From NCBI GenBank assembly GCA_945787585.1, contig CALZIG010000068.1, positions 1 to 11,492 of the forward strand: 11,492 bases of DNA, given 5' to 3'. The DNA comes from an uncultured Gammaproteobacteria bacterium. GTDB lineage: Bacteria > Pseudomonadota > Gammaproteobacteria > SZUA-140. Of the stretch, positions 1 through 9,271 are shown in pieces. Numbering within the stretch: position 1 is the first letter of the stretch; every line of letters begins with the position of its first letter. The translations under genes and the position numbers were made by a program. The notes beneath the pieces were generated by a model. The model saw only the letters and a program-made list of their open reading frames with translations, made no database searches and was not told where the DNA came from.

Positions 1-715
1 GAATGATCTGTTCGGTTCATCCTGCCCGACGACACCGGCTGAACCGGATGAGGCGATCACCAGTATGGTGGTGGCGGAATGGAGTGAAGAGCAGCGTTTG
101 CTGGGTGAAAAAGAGACGTTAGGCCTCTATCTGACCGGCCACCCGATTGTTCGCTATGAAAAAGAGCTGGCCAATTTTATTACCAGTCGTATTGCCGATT
201 TGCGCCCCAATAAAACGGTTTCAGTGGCGGGACTGGTGACGGCGATCAATACACGTAACGATCGCCGCGGTGAAAAGATCGCTTTTGTCACACTGGACGA
301 CCGCACCGGCCGGGTCGAGGTCGCCGCCTTTTCCGATGCCTACAGTCGCTATCGTGATCTGTTGACCAAGGATCGGCTGGTGATCGTCAGCGGCGAGGTG
401 AGTGAGTCAGACTTCTCCGGCGGGTTTAGAATGAGCGCGGAGGCGATTTACGATATCGATCAGGCACGCGCACGCTACGCCTGTGGGCTGGAGATTGATG
501 TCGATGAGGCGCGTGCAGGCAACGGTTTCGTCACCTCATTGAGTGAAGTGTTACAGCCCTTTCGTGAAGGGAAGTGTCCAATATGGATTAATTACCATCG
601 TAAGGATGCCACGGCCCGTATGTCGCTGGGTGAGGCGTGGCGGGTGCGTCCAACGGATGAGCTACTGCAACGCCTGCGTGAAGTGGCGGATGGGGTTCGA
701 GTACTTTATAAGTAG
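1..715 (+). CDS. dnaE: DNA polymerase III alpha subunit, C-terminal part (partial at left edge)
   Basis: This is the last ~237 residues of the replicative DNA polymerase III alpha subunit, which copies the chromosome as part of the polymerase core and holoenzyme; the E. coli protein is about 1160 residues. The reading frame is open from base 2. The first visible residues, NDLFG, match the end of the internal beta-clamp-binding motif (Q-x-x-[LM]-F); base 1 is a G, consistent with the third base of a preceding Gln codon. The stretch ETLGLYLTGHPI is a strong DnaE signature. It is followed by the OB-fold nucleic-acid-binding domain (VAGLVTAIN, then VTLDDRTGRVEVAAF, then FSGGFRMSAEAIYDIDQARARYA) and the small C-terminal domain that contacts tau in relatives. 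It ends at a TAG stop about 100 bases before accA, the usual gammaproteobacterial neighbour. The polymerase active site lies outside the window. Confidence 0.96.
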   Translation, partial: NDLFGSSCPTTPAEPDEAITSMVVAEWSEEQRLLGEKETLGLYLTGHPIVRYEKELANFITSRIADLRPNKTVSVAGLVTAINTRNDRRGEKIAFVTLDDRTGRVEVAAFSDAYSRYRDLLTKDRLVIVSGEVSESDFSGGFRMSAEAIYDIDQARARYACGLEIDVDEARAGNGFVTSLSEVLQPFREGKCPIWINYHRKDATARMSLGEAWRVRPTDELLQRLREVADGVRVLYK

Positions 716-725
716 CCGGATAAGT

Positions 726-774
726 AGCGGGAACGGCTCAGTGATTGTTGCGTTTGGTTACAATCGTTCTCGCT
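726..774 (+). promoter_or_regulatory. Imperfect hairpin between dnaE and accA
   Basis: The arm AGCGGGAACG (726-735) pairs with CGTTCTCGCT (765-774), ten pairs with one G-U. The inner arms ATTGT (744-748) and ACAAT (760-764) extend the stem after an 8-nt bulge, leaving an 11-nt loop. No T-run follows, so it is not a typical rho-independent terminator. It overlaps the place where the -35 element of the accA promoter would lie. It may be a dnaE 3' end structure or a leader element; its function is unknown. Confidence 0.3.
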
Positions 775-778
775 AACC

Positions 779-787
779 TGCTAGAAT
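779..787 (+). promoter_or_regulatory. Candidate extended -10 promoter of accA
   Basis: TGCTAGAAT matches the extended -10 form TGnTATAAT with one mismatch in the hexamer (TAGAAT, 782-787). No good -35 is seen; the best is TTACAA at 758-763 with an 18-bp spacer. Transcription would begin near 794, leaving a leader of about 25 nt before the accA ATG at 819. Confidence 0.4.
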
Positions 788-818
788 GGCCGGAAATATT
801 TTTTGATTTTGGATTGAT

Positions 819-1778
819 ATGAACCTGAATTATCTTGAGTTTGAGCAGCCGATCGCCGAAATGGAGGCGAAGATCGAAGAGCTGCGTAATGTGGGTAGCG
901 ATAACGATATCAACATCAGCGAAGAGCTGGTCCGTTTGCAGGAAAAGTGTACCTCGATGACCGCGACGATCTTTGCCAAGCTGACTTCGTGGCAGATTTC
1001 ACAGTTGGCGCGTCATCCACTGCGCCCATACACGCTTGATTACATTGAGCAGATGTTTACCGATTTTGAGGAGTTGCATGGCGACCGTATGTTTGCCGAT
1101 GATGCGGCGATCGTAGGTGGCGTGGCACGGTTGGATGGTCGACCTGTGATGATCATTGGTCATCAGAAAGGGCGCGACACCAAAGAAAAGGTACGGCGTA
1201 ATTTTGGCATGCCACGCCCTGAAGGTTACCGTAAGGCGCAGCGCTTGATGGAGATGGCGGAGCGTTTCAAAATGCCGGTGCTCACCTTTATCGACACGCC
1301 CGGTGCCTATCCCGGTGTGGATGCGGAAGAGCGCGGCCAGAGTGAGGCGATTGCGCGCAATCTTCGCGTGATGTCTAACTTGAAGACTCCTATCATCTGC
1401 ACCGTGATCGGTGAGGGTGGTTCAGGCGGTGCGTTGGCCATCGGTGTGGGAGATCGGGTTTCGATGCTTGAATACAGTACCTATTCGGTGATCTCGCCGG
1501 AAGGTTGCGCCTCTATTTTATGGAAGAGCGCTGACAAGGCTGAAGAAGCGGCTGCTGCGATGGGGATTACCTCTGAGCGGTTGAAAGAACTTGGGCTGAT
1601 CGATGAAGTGATCGATGAGCCACTGGGGGCCGCACATCGCCATCTTACAACGACGGCACAGAATCTTAAGCTTTCCATTAAGCAAGCGCTGTCCGAGTTC
1701 GACAAAATGGATATTGATCAACTGGTCGAGCGTCGTTACCAGCGTCTGATGGGATACGGCAACTTCAAAACCGAGTAA
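819..1778 (+). CDS. accA: Acetyl-CoA carboxylase carboxyltransferase subunit alpha
   Basis: AccA is one of two carboxyltransferase subunits of bacterial acetyl-CoA carboxylase. With AccD it moves the carboxyl group from biotin on AccB to acetyl-CoA, giving malonyl-CoA for fatty-acid synthesis in the cytoplasm. The length, 319 residues, equals E. coli AccA. The N-terminus [22 protein letters not shown] is the family helical start. Further signatures are [20 protein letters not shown], the crotonase-fold stretch [19 protein letters not shown] and the glycine-rich [12 protein letters not shown] that builds the oxyanion site. A short GGA (811-813) is the only Shine-Dalgarno hint before the ATG. 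The stop TAA shares its last base with the tilS start, so the two genes are probably translated from one mRNA. The placement after dnaE is typical of this lineage. Confidence 0.97.
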   Translation: MNLNYLEFEQPIAEMEAKIEELRNVGSDNDINISEELVRLQEKCTSMTATIFAKLTSWQISQLARHPLRPYTLDYIEQMFTDFEELHGDRMFADDAAIVGGVARLDGRPVMIIGHQKGRDTKEKVRRNFGMPRPEGYRKAQRLMEMAERFKMPVLTFIDTPGAYPGVDAEERGQSEAIARNLRVMSNLKTPIICTVIGEGGSGGALAIGVGDRVSMLEYSTYSVISPEGCASILWKSADKAEEAAAAMGITSERLKELGLIDEVIDEPLGAAHRHLTTTAQNLKLSIKQALSEFDKMDIDQLVERRYQRLMGYGNFKTE

Positions 1779-3160
1779 TGAAGCGCGGCTCTCCCCAGCT
1801 GCTGCAACAACTGCTACAACAACTGCGCGCGGCGCTGCAAGCGATGCCCGCGCAGCGCTACTGGGTCGCCTACAGCGGCGGTATCGATTCCCACGTATTA
1901 CTACACGCAATGGCGGCGTTACGTTCGCAATACACGGCAACGCTCAATGCCGTTCACGTCAATCATGGATTGAATCCTGCGGCCAGTGAATGGGCCGCGC
2001 ACGCAGTTGCAGTGTGTGAAACGCTGGATATTCCGTGCCACCTGTTTAATGTCGATGCCGTTGCTGCGCCGGGAGAAAGCCCTGAGGCGGCGGCGCGTGA
2101 TGCCCGTTACCGTGCCTTCGCGCAGTTAATTGAGCGCGGCGATCTGTTGCTGACCGCGCACCATCAGGAAGATCAGTCCGAAACCCTGTTACTGCAACTC
2201 TTGCGTGGTGCCGGCCCGCAGGGGTTGGCGGCGATGCCAGTGCTGAGGCGATTGTCAGCAGGGCAGCTTGCGCGACCGCTGCTGTCAGTGAGTCAGGCGC
2301 AGATCGAACAATATGCGCAGGATAAGTCACTGCAATGGGTTGAAGACCCGAGTAACCAGGAGCGAGGCTTTGAGCGTAATTATCTCCGGCACGAGGTCAT
2401 TCCGAGTCTCAAGTCACACTGGCCGGCCTTTGCGAAGACGGTCTCGCGTGCCGCGGGCCACTGCGCAGAGGCGGTTACGCTGCTCGATGAAGTGGCGGCA
2501 GAGGATCTCCATCAACTCAGCGGATGGGTGTCGCAGCAGCCAGTACCGATGCGCCTGCCGTTGTCGGGTCTACAACAGATGTCACCGCAACGGCGTCGAA
2601 ATACTCTAAGATTTTGGATAAGAATGACTGGATTACCGATTGTTTCAACAGAGATAATGAAACAGATAGAGCATTCGCTGATCGATGCGCGTGAAGATGC
2701 AATACCATTAGTGCAGTGGCCGGGCGGTGAACTGCGCCGCTATCGTGATGCGCTCTATGCGATGTTGCCACTGGCTCCGCTGGATACTGCGACAGTGCTT
2801 CAGTGGCAGTGGCCGCAGCAAACTTTAGCGCTACCGGGCGGGCTTGGGACATTAACGGCGACTGTTGATGAAGCGGTAACGGAGGCGATGCCGATGGCGA
2901 TATTGAGCCTTGCCCAGTGCCAGCAGCAGCCGATGACAATCCGTTTTCGGCAAGGCGGCGAGCGCTGTCAGCTAGTCGGACGAGAGCATCATCACACCTT
3001 AAAAGGGTTGCTACAGACGGCAGGGGTGCCTCCATGGCAGCGTGATCGCATTCCACTGATCTATGTTGGTGATCAGCTGGCCGTCGTCGTGGGACATTTC
3101 ATTTGTGCGCCGTTTCAAGCGAAAGTGGGGGGAGCCGGCATTGCATTTTCGCTCAGCTGA
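1778..3160 (+). CDS. tilS: tRNA(Ile)-lysidine synthetase
   Basis: TilS changes the wobble cytidine 34 of the CAU-anticodon isoleucine tRNA to lysidine, using ATP and lysine, so the tRNA reads AUA and is charged with isoleucine. The 460-residue protein has the N-type PP-loop ATP-binding motif SGGIDS at residues 33-38, then HVNHGLN, TAHHQEDQSETLLLQLLRG and the LRHEVIPSL segment that ends the catalytic domain. A middle helical domain follows, and the C-terminal tRNA-binding domain ends with FRQGGERCQL, LKGLLQTAGVPPWQRDRIPLIY and GHFICAPF. It is slightly longer than E. coli TilS (432). The ATG overlaps the accA stop in TAATG, which decides the start and implies coupling. A short stretch near 2598-2680, between the catalytic and middle domains, is visibly more A+T-rich than its surroundings, but the frame is intact. 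Confidence 0.95.
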   Translation: MKRGSPQLLQQLLQQLRAALQAMPAQRYWVAYSGGIDSHVLLHAMAALRSQYTATLNAVHVNHGLNPAASEWAAHAVAVCETLDIPCHLFNVDAVAAPGESPEAAARDARYRAFAQLIERGDLLLTAHHQEDQSETLLLQLLRGAGPQGLAAMPVLRRLSAGQLARPLLSVSQAQIEQYAQDKSLQWVEDPSNQERGFERNYLRHEVIPSLKSHWPAFAKTVSRAAGHCAEAVTLLDEVAAEDLHQLSGWVSQQPVPMRLPLSGLQQMSPQRRRNTLRFWIRMTGLPIVSTEIMKQIEHSLIDAREDAIPLVQWPGGELRRYRDALYAMLPLAPLDTATVLQWQWPQQTLALPGGLGTLTATVDEAVTEAMPMAILSLAQCQQQPMTIRFRQGGERCQLVGREHHHTLKGLLQTAGVPPWQRDRIPLIYVGDQLAVVVGHFICAPFQAKVGGAGIAFSLS

Positions 3161-3217
3161 CGGCCATCTATCGATGATTTCCATAGAAAAAACTTGTGGT
3201 TGGCAGTTAGAATTTGA

Positions 3218-3246
3218 TTGAGCAACATGGCGTAATCTTGTAATAT
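3218..3246 (+). promoter_or_regulatory. Candidate sigma-70 promoter of pyrG
   Basis: TTGAGC (3218-3223) and TAATAT (3241-3246) are separated by exactly 17 bp, and each matches its consensus at four of six positions. Transcription would start near 3252-3254, inside a run of four C (3251-3254), about 50 nt before the pyrG ATG. The tilS stop lies about 60 bp upstream, so pyrG and eno may have their own promoter. Confidence 0.45.
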
Positions 3247-3276
3247 ACAACCCCGTCCTGTTTGTTGTATTCAAAC
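3245..3276 (+). promoter_or_regulatory. Possible pyrG leader hairpins
   Basis: Two mutually exclusive inverted repeats overlap here. ATACAAC (3245-3251) pairs with GTTGTAT (3264-3270), seven perfect pairs with a 12-nt loop. TGTTTG (3259-3264) pairs with CAAACA (3272-3277), six pairs with a 7-nt loop. If transcription starts near 3252, only the second hairpin is wholly in the RNA; the first overlaps the -10 and could be a DNA-level site. Neither hides the AGG ribosome-binding sequence at 3295. No known regulator can be assigned. Confidence 0.22.
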
Positions 3277-3296
3277 ACAAACCTCTTATTATTTAG

Positions 3297-4928
<1,632 letters not shown>

Positions 4929-4985
4929 TGAGATCAAATAATTTAGCGCTATGCTGGATCAGGTTTTACTAAGTATTGAAATTAA

Positions 4986-6308
<1,323 letters not shown>

Positions 6309-6416
6309 GATTCGCGCGATATCTGGCGAGGCTGATCAACGGTGGCCGTTATGAGTTTAACAGCATGGAATATCCCGCACCAATCTCAGGGACAGTCTGA
6401 TAGACTCATAGCACCT

Positions 6417-6689
6417 ATGAAGATCATCCCCGCCATTTTTTTTGTGTTGCTGATTCTGCTGCAAATCAAGTTGTGGAGTGGCGATGGCGGTATTGTCGAT
6501 ACCGTGCAGCTGCAACGCGCAGTTGACCAACAGCAGCAGGAAAACGATACCTTGAGCGAACGCAACACGGCACTGGAAGCGGAAGTCGAAGACCTAAAAA
6601 AAGGGGTCGATGCGATTGAAGAGCGTGCCCGTAGCGAGTTGGGTTTAATCAAACCGGGCGAGACCTTTTTTCAGACCGTCGATGAATAA
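6417..6689 (+). CDS. ftsB: Cell division protein FtsB
   Basis: FtsB is a small bitopic inner-membrane protein of the divisome. It forms the FtsQ-FtsB-FtsL subcomplex that activates septal peptidoglycan synthesis. From ATG 6417 the protein has 90 residues: a short start, one membrane helix (about residues 4-19, IPAIFFVLLILLQIKL), the W-S-G-D-G-G-I motif equal to the WFGKNGI stretch of E. coli, a periplasmic coiled coil (about 30-65) and the conserved EERARSELGLIKPGETFF end. The start is uncertain. In-frame GTG 6342 and ATG 6351 would add 25 or 22 residues before the membrane helix, and ATG 6351 has a GGTGG five bases upstream, whereas ATG 6417 has no clear ribosome-binding site. I prefer 6417 because family members start just before the helix. 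The order eno-ftsB-ispD is conserved. Confidence 0.88.
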   Translation: MKIIPAIFFVLLILLQIKLWSGDGGIVDTVQLQRAVDQQQQENDTLSERNTALEAEVEDLKKGVDAIEERARSELGLIKPGETFFQTVDE

Positions 6690-6727
6690 TCCGCTGTTGC
6701 CTTTATCTCTCCACATGCGTGGTCAGT

Positions 6728-7444
6728 ATGAGTGCTAATCAACGTTACTGGGGCATCATCCCGGCCTCCGGTGTGGGGCAGCGTATGGACAGTGAGTTGC
6801 CTAAACAGTACCTCACACTGCATGGCAAGACTCTGCTACAACACACTATCGAACGTATGGTCAATCACCCGCGAATCGCGGGCGTCGTCGTGGCGGTGGC
6901 TGAAGCGGATGACCGTTGGCGCGCGCTTGAAAACAGTTTTGGCGACCGAGTGCATTGGGTCACCGGCGGTGTTGAACGGCATAACTCGGTACTCAATGCG
7001 TTGCGTGCGCTCAGTAAGATTGCCCCGCCCGATGCCTGGGCGCTGGTGCACGATGCGGCGCGCCCCTGCTTGCGCAGTGATGACATCGATCATCTGATTG
7101 ATGAGGTCGAGCGTGACGCGGCGATCGGCGGCATCCTCGCAACCCCGGTGAGTGATACGATGAAACGCGTCAACCTGACGGGCGGTATTGTTGAGACCGT
7201 CAACCGTAACGGCCTGTGGCGCGCGTTGACACCGCAGATGTTTGGTGTCGATATGTTGATTGCGGCGATTGAATACGCAATGAAACAGGATTTCCCCATC
7301 ACTGATGAAGCGAGCGCCATCGAATCATTAGGGCACTCGCCCAAAGTGGTGGCGGGCCACCCCGACAACATCAAGATCACCATTCCGCAAGATCTCGAAC
7401 TGGCACATCTCTACCTGAAAACACAGCAAAGCGAGGCAAGCTGA
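6728..7444 (+). CDS. ispD: 2-C-methyl-D-erythritol 4-phosphate cytidylyltransferase
   Basis: IspD joins CTP and 2-C-methyl-D-erythritol 4-phosphate to form CDP-methylerythritol, the third step of the MEP route to isoprenoid precursors. The product is 238 residues from ATG 6728 (E. coli 236). The N-terminal nucleotide-binding loop PASGVGQRM (residues 12-20) and PKQYL (25-29) hold the active-site Arg19 and Lys26. Further motifs are VHDAARPC, the TPVSDTMK stretch, [14 protein letters not shown] and TDEASAIE, all family signatures. The usual second residue of the loop is Ala (PAAG); here it is Ser. An in-frame GTG at 6719 is possible, but neither start has a good ribosome-binding site. The TGA stop overlaps the ispF ATG by one base (ATGA), so the two MEP enzymes are coupled. 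Confidence 0.95.
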   Translation: MSANQRYWGIIPASGVGQRMDSELPKQYLTLHGKTLLQHTIERMVNHPRIAGVVVAVAEADDRWRALENSFGDRVHWVTGGVERHNSVLNALRALSKIAPPDAWALVHDAARPCLRSDDIDHLIDEVERDAAIGGILATPVSDTMKRVNLTGGIVETVNRNGLWRALTPQMFGVDMLIAAIEYAMKQDFPITDEASAIESLGHSPKVVAGHPDNIKITIPQDLELAHLYLKTQQSEAS

Positions 7445-7917
7445 TGAGAATCGGCCACGGTTTTGATGCACACCGTTTTACTGACGATAAAGATGCGGTG
7501 ATTATTGGCGGTGTATCGATCCCCTATAAACAAGGATTGGAAGCGCATTCCGATGGGGATGTATTGATACACGCGCTGTGCGATGCACTGTTGGGTGCGG
7601 CGGCGCTGGGCGATATCGGCCAGCACTTCCCCGATACCGATCCCGACAATGCGGGCATCGATAGTCGTATCTTGTTGCGTCATATTGTGGCGCTGTTAAA
7701 TGACAAAGGCTACACGCTATCCAATGCCGACATCACGATCATCGCGCAGGCACCGAAGATGGCACCGCATATTGCGGCGATGCGCAGTGTGATTGCGGAT
7801 GATCTGCAAGTGGCGCTCGATCGAGTCAACATCAAGGCCACCACGACTGAAAAGATGGGGTACACCGGTCGCGGCGAAGGGATCTCGACCCACGCCGTTG
7901 TGCTGTTAAACGAGTAA
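7444..7917 (+). CDS. ispF: 2-C-methyl-D-erythritol 2,4-cyclodiphosphate synthase
   Basis: IspF cyclises CDP-methylerythritol 2-phosphate to methylerythritol 2,4-cyclodiphosphate and releases CMP, the fifth MEP-pathway step. Relatives are trimers with zinc sites. The length of 157 residues is normal. The start [12 protein letters not shown] carries zinc ligands Asp8 and His10. The third ligand is His43 in [17 protein letters not shown], followed by [12 protein letters not shown]. The C-terminal [16 protein letters not shown] is the family signature with the Thr-Glu pair that contacts nucleotide. The start overlaps the ispD stop in ATGA, and only three bases separate its stop from truD. This supports one transcription unit ftsB-ispD-ispF-truD. 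Confidence 0.97.
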   Translation: MRIGHGFDAHRFTDDKDAVIIGGVSIPYKQGLEAHSDGDVLIHALCDALLGAAALGDIGQHFPDTDPDNAGIDSRILLRHIVALLNDKGYTLSNADITIIAQAPKMAPHIAAMRSVIADDLQVALDRVNIKATTTEKMGYTGRGEGISTHAVVLLNE

Positions 7918-7920
7918 TTA

Positions 7921-8946
7921 ATGGCCTTTCCGTTAGACTGGCCGCGCGCCTATGGCGATCCTCCGCTGCGTGGCGTGATCCGTTCAACTCCGGAAGATTT
8001 TCAGGTCGATGAAGTGCTGGGTTTCGTAGCGGATGGCGATGGCACTCACGCCTTTCTAAAAATACGAAAAAAAAATGCCAACACCGAATGGGTTGCCAAG
8101 CAGTTGACCCGGTATGCGGGTGTGCGCCAGGTCGATGTGGGTTACGCCGGGTTGAAAGATCGCCGTGCAGTGACCACGCAATGGTTCAGCGTCGATCTTG
8201 CCGGGCACGAAGCGCCTGACTGGCCAGCGCTAAAAGAGGGTGGCATTGAGTTTATCGAGATCACGCGTCATCGACGCAAACTAAAACGCGGTGCGCTACA
8301 GGGTAACCGTTTCAAGATTGTGGTGCGTGAGGTTGAGGGCGATCTTGAGGCATTTGAACATCGTCTTTTACAAATCGCGAGCGGCGGTGTTCCCAATTAT
8401 TTTGGTGAGCAGCGCTTTGGCTTTTCAAACCTTGAAAAGGCAACAGCGATGTTTACAGGGCAATTGAAAAAGGTACGTCGTCCCGATAAAAGTATGTACC
8501 TCTCTGCCGCTCGCTCGTGGCTGTTTAATCAAATCCTGGCGGCACGTGTTGCGTCGAACACATGGAATCGCCCAATGCCGGGGGATGTGATGATGCTGAG
8601 TGGTACGCAGAGTATTTTTGCGGTTGAAACACCGGATAGTGAAATCGAACAACGCATCTCTGATTTAGATATTCATCCCACGGGTGCGATGTGGGGCAGC
8701 GGTGAGTTGGCTTCAATGCTGGAAGTGGCCGCACTGGAAAAGAGCGCCGTTGAAAGTGATGCCCTTTTATGTGATGGGCTAAAGCGGGTAGGGCTGAAGC
8801 AACAGCGCCGCTCACTGCGCCTGATGCCGTTGGATTTACAGTTTAAACAGCTTGACCCGCAATCGATCGAGTTACAGTTTGAACTGCCTGCCGGGAGTTA
8901 TGCGACGGTGGTGTTGCGGGAATTGCTGGCGTATACCGCCCGTTAA
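7921..8946 (+). CDS. truD: tRNA pseudouridine(13) synthase
   Basis: TruD isomerises uridine 13 of certain tRNAs (tRNA-Glu in E. coli) to pseudouridine. The catalytic Asp80 sits in the family motif YAGLKDRRAVTTQWFSV. Other conserved stretches are the start (FPLDWPRAYG), EDFQVDEVLGF, GTHAFLKIRKKNANTEWVAKQL, LKRGALQGNRFKI, GGVPNYFGEQRFG and the C-terminal LRLMPLDLQ and LPAGSYATVVLREL. The 341-residue length is near E. coli 349. The codons for RKKN contain a run of nine A (8067-8075), a possible slippage site. The gene starts three bases after ispF. In many relatives surE follows; here the next sequence is A+T-rich, non-coding and leads into gene cassettes, so truD is the last recognised gene of the conserved operon in this window. 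Confidence 0.96.
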   Translation: MAFPLDWPRAYGDPPLRGVIRSTPEDFQVDEVLGFVADGDGTHAFLKIRKKNANTEWVAKQLTRYAGVRQVDVGYAGLKDRRAVTTQWFSVDLAGHEAPDWPALKEGGIEFIEITRHRRKLKRGALQGNRFKIVVREVEGDLEAFEHRLLQIASGGVPNYFGEQRFGFSNLEKATAMFTGQLKKVRRPDKSMYLSAARSWLFNQILAARVASNTWNRPMPGDVMMLSGTQSIFAVETPDSEIEQRISDLDIHPTGAMWGSGELASMLEVAALEKSAVESDALLCDGLKRVGLKQQRRSLRLMPLDLQFKQLDPQSIELQFELPAGSYATVVLRELLAYTAR

Positions 8947-9007
8947 AGGCATTCGTTCCAAACCTAAGCGCAACGCACACCCCTGAATAATGCCGATGCG
9001 TAATATG

Positions 9008-9020
9008 CGACAAAATGTCG
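9008..9020. repeat. Palindromic half-site copy 1 (CGACAAAATGTCG)
   Basis: CGACA and TGTCG arms flank AAA. With its flanks it matches 9179-9191 (CGACAAAGTGTCG) over a wider stretch: both are preceded by ATAT plus one base and followed by T-R-T-T. Together with the inverted copy at 9202-9213 this gives three copies of one motif in about 200 bp, which suggests a protein-binding site or transposon-end repeats. Confidence 0.55.
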
Positions 9021-9047
9021 TATTTTTCCAGTGCTAAAACCTATTGG

Positions 9048-9069
9048 AACATTAGTAATTACTAATGTT
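9048..9069. promoter_or_regulatory. Perfect 22-bp palindrome, operator-like
   Basis: The left arm AACATTAGTAA is the exact reverse complement of the right arm TTACTAATGTT. A further half-site CTAATGT recurs at 9086-9092, 24 bp after the one at 9062-9068. The two right-hand half-sites coincide with the -35 and -10 of a candidate promoter. This layout fits a repressor or autoregulator operator, but no regulator gene is present in the window. Confidence 0.4.
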
Positions 9070-9097
9070 TGGTCAATTTTAATCGCTAATGTATTAT
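9069..9097 (+). promoter_or_regulatory. Candidate promoter toward the cassette genes
   Basis: TTGGTC (9069-9074) and TATTAT (9092-9097; five of six consensus bases) lie 17 bp apart. The -35 is weak (three of six). Transcription would begin near 9104 and run through the 34-bp palindrome into cassette 1. CTAATGT half-sites overlap both elements. A role like the integron cassette promoter Pc is possible but unproven. Confidence 0.35.
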
Positions 9098-9179
9098 TAA
9101 TTATGAAATTAATTTTAAACAGCGGTAGCATTGTGATGAAAAAAGCTATTTCGCCAAAAAAATGTCATGAGGGATATAC

Positions 9180-9213
9180 GACAAAGTGTCGTGTTATAAC
9201 ACGACACTTTGTC
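9180..9213. repeat. Perfect 34-bp palindrome upstream of cassette 1
   Basis: Arms GACAAAGTGTCGTGTT (9180-9195) and AACACGACACTTTGTC (9198-9213) are exact reverse complements around a central AT. As RNA this would be a very stable 16-bp hairpin, but no T-run follows. The palindrome contains CGACAAAGTGTCG and its inverted copy, both related to the site at 9008-9020. It ends 7 bases before TATAGT (9221-9226), a five-of-six -10 match lying across the cassette junction, so it could be an operator. A mobile-element end or a protein-bound recombination site are alternatives. Confidence 0.65.
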
Positions 9214-9235
9214 ATCTACTTATAGTTAGATTGCA

Positions 9236-9271
9236 ATGAAAGTCCGAGTTAATAATAAGGGATGTAGATAA
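9236..9271 (+). CDS. Short leader ORF of cassette 1 (11 codons)
   Basis: The frame ATG 9236 to TAA 9269-9271 encodes MKVRVNNKGCR. Its stop overlaps the main gene's ATG in TAATG. It starts 10 nt after the cassette's first base, the same offset as the leader in cassette 2, and it contains the AAGGG (9257-9261) that can serve as ribosome-binding site for the main gene. The 11-codon ORF in class 1 attI, known to enhance cassette translation, is a precedent. No ribosome-binding site is visible before 9236, so translation of the leader is inferred only. Confidence 0.4.
   Translation: MKVRVNNKGCR

Larger units (their letters stand above)
8947..9225. other. A+T-rich intergenic control region between truD and the first cassette
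   Basis: This gap holds no convincing gene and no T-run terminator. It carries a palindromic half-site at 9008-9020, a perfect 22-bp palindrome at 9048-9069 with an extra half-site at 9086-9092, a candidate promoter at 9069-9097 and a perfect 34-bp palindrome at 9180-9213. An open frame of 64 codons (9031-9225) covers much of it, but it has no visible ribosome-binding site and its end reads through the long palindrome, so I do not call it a gene. The gap ends at G9225, the base just before the cassette junction. It does not look like an attC, and I cannot assign it to a known attI. Confidence 0.6.

Noticed and set aside
1481..1940. Minus-strand open frames opposite accA and tilS, and similar ones elsewhere
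   Set aside because: They are antisense shadows of confident genes, with no ribosome-binding sites or recognisable domains.
2598..2680. A+T-rich patch within tilS as a sign of insertion or recombination
   Set aside because: The reading frame is continuous and lies between the catalytic and middle domains, a poorly conserved linker; composition alone is weak evidence.
9031..9225. Open frame of 64 codons in the truD-cassette gap
   Set aside because: No ribosome-binding site, no recognisable domain, and its coding sequence would be constrained by palindromes at 9048-9069 and 9180-9213. More likely a chance frame in A+T-rich control DNA.
9162..9231. 34-bp palindrome as the core of an attC for a preceding cassette
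   Set aside because: GTTAGAT at 9225-9231 would be its R', but no R'' (RYYYAAC) or L''/L' pair is found at mirrored positions, and attC stems are imperfect, while this one is exact.
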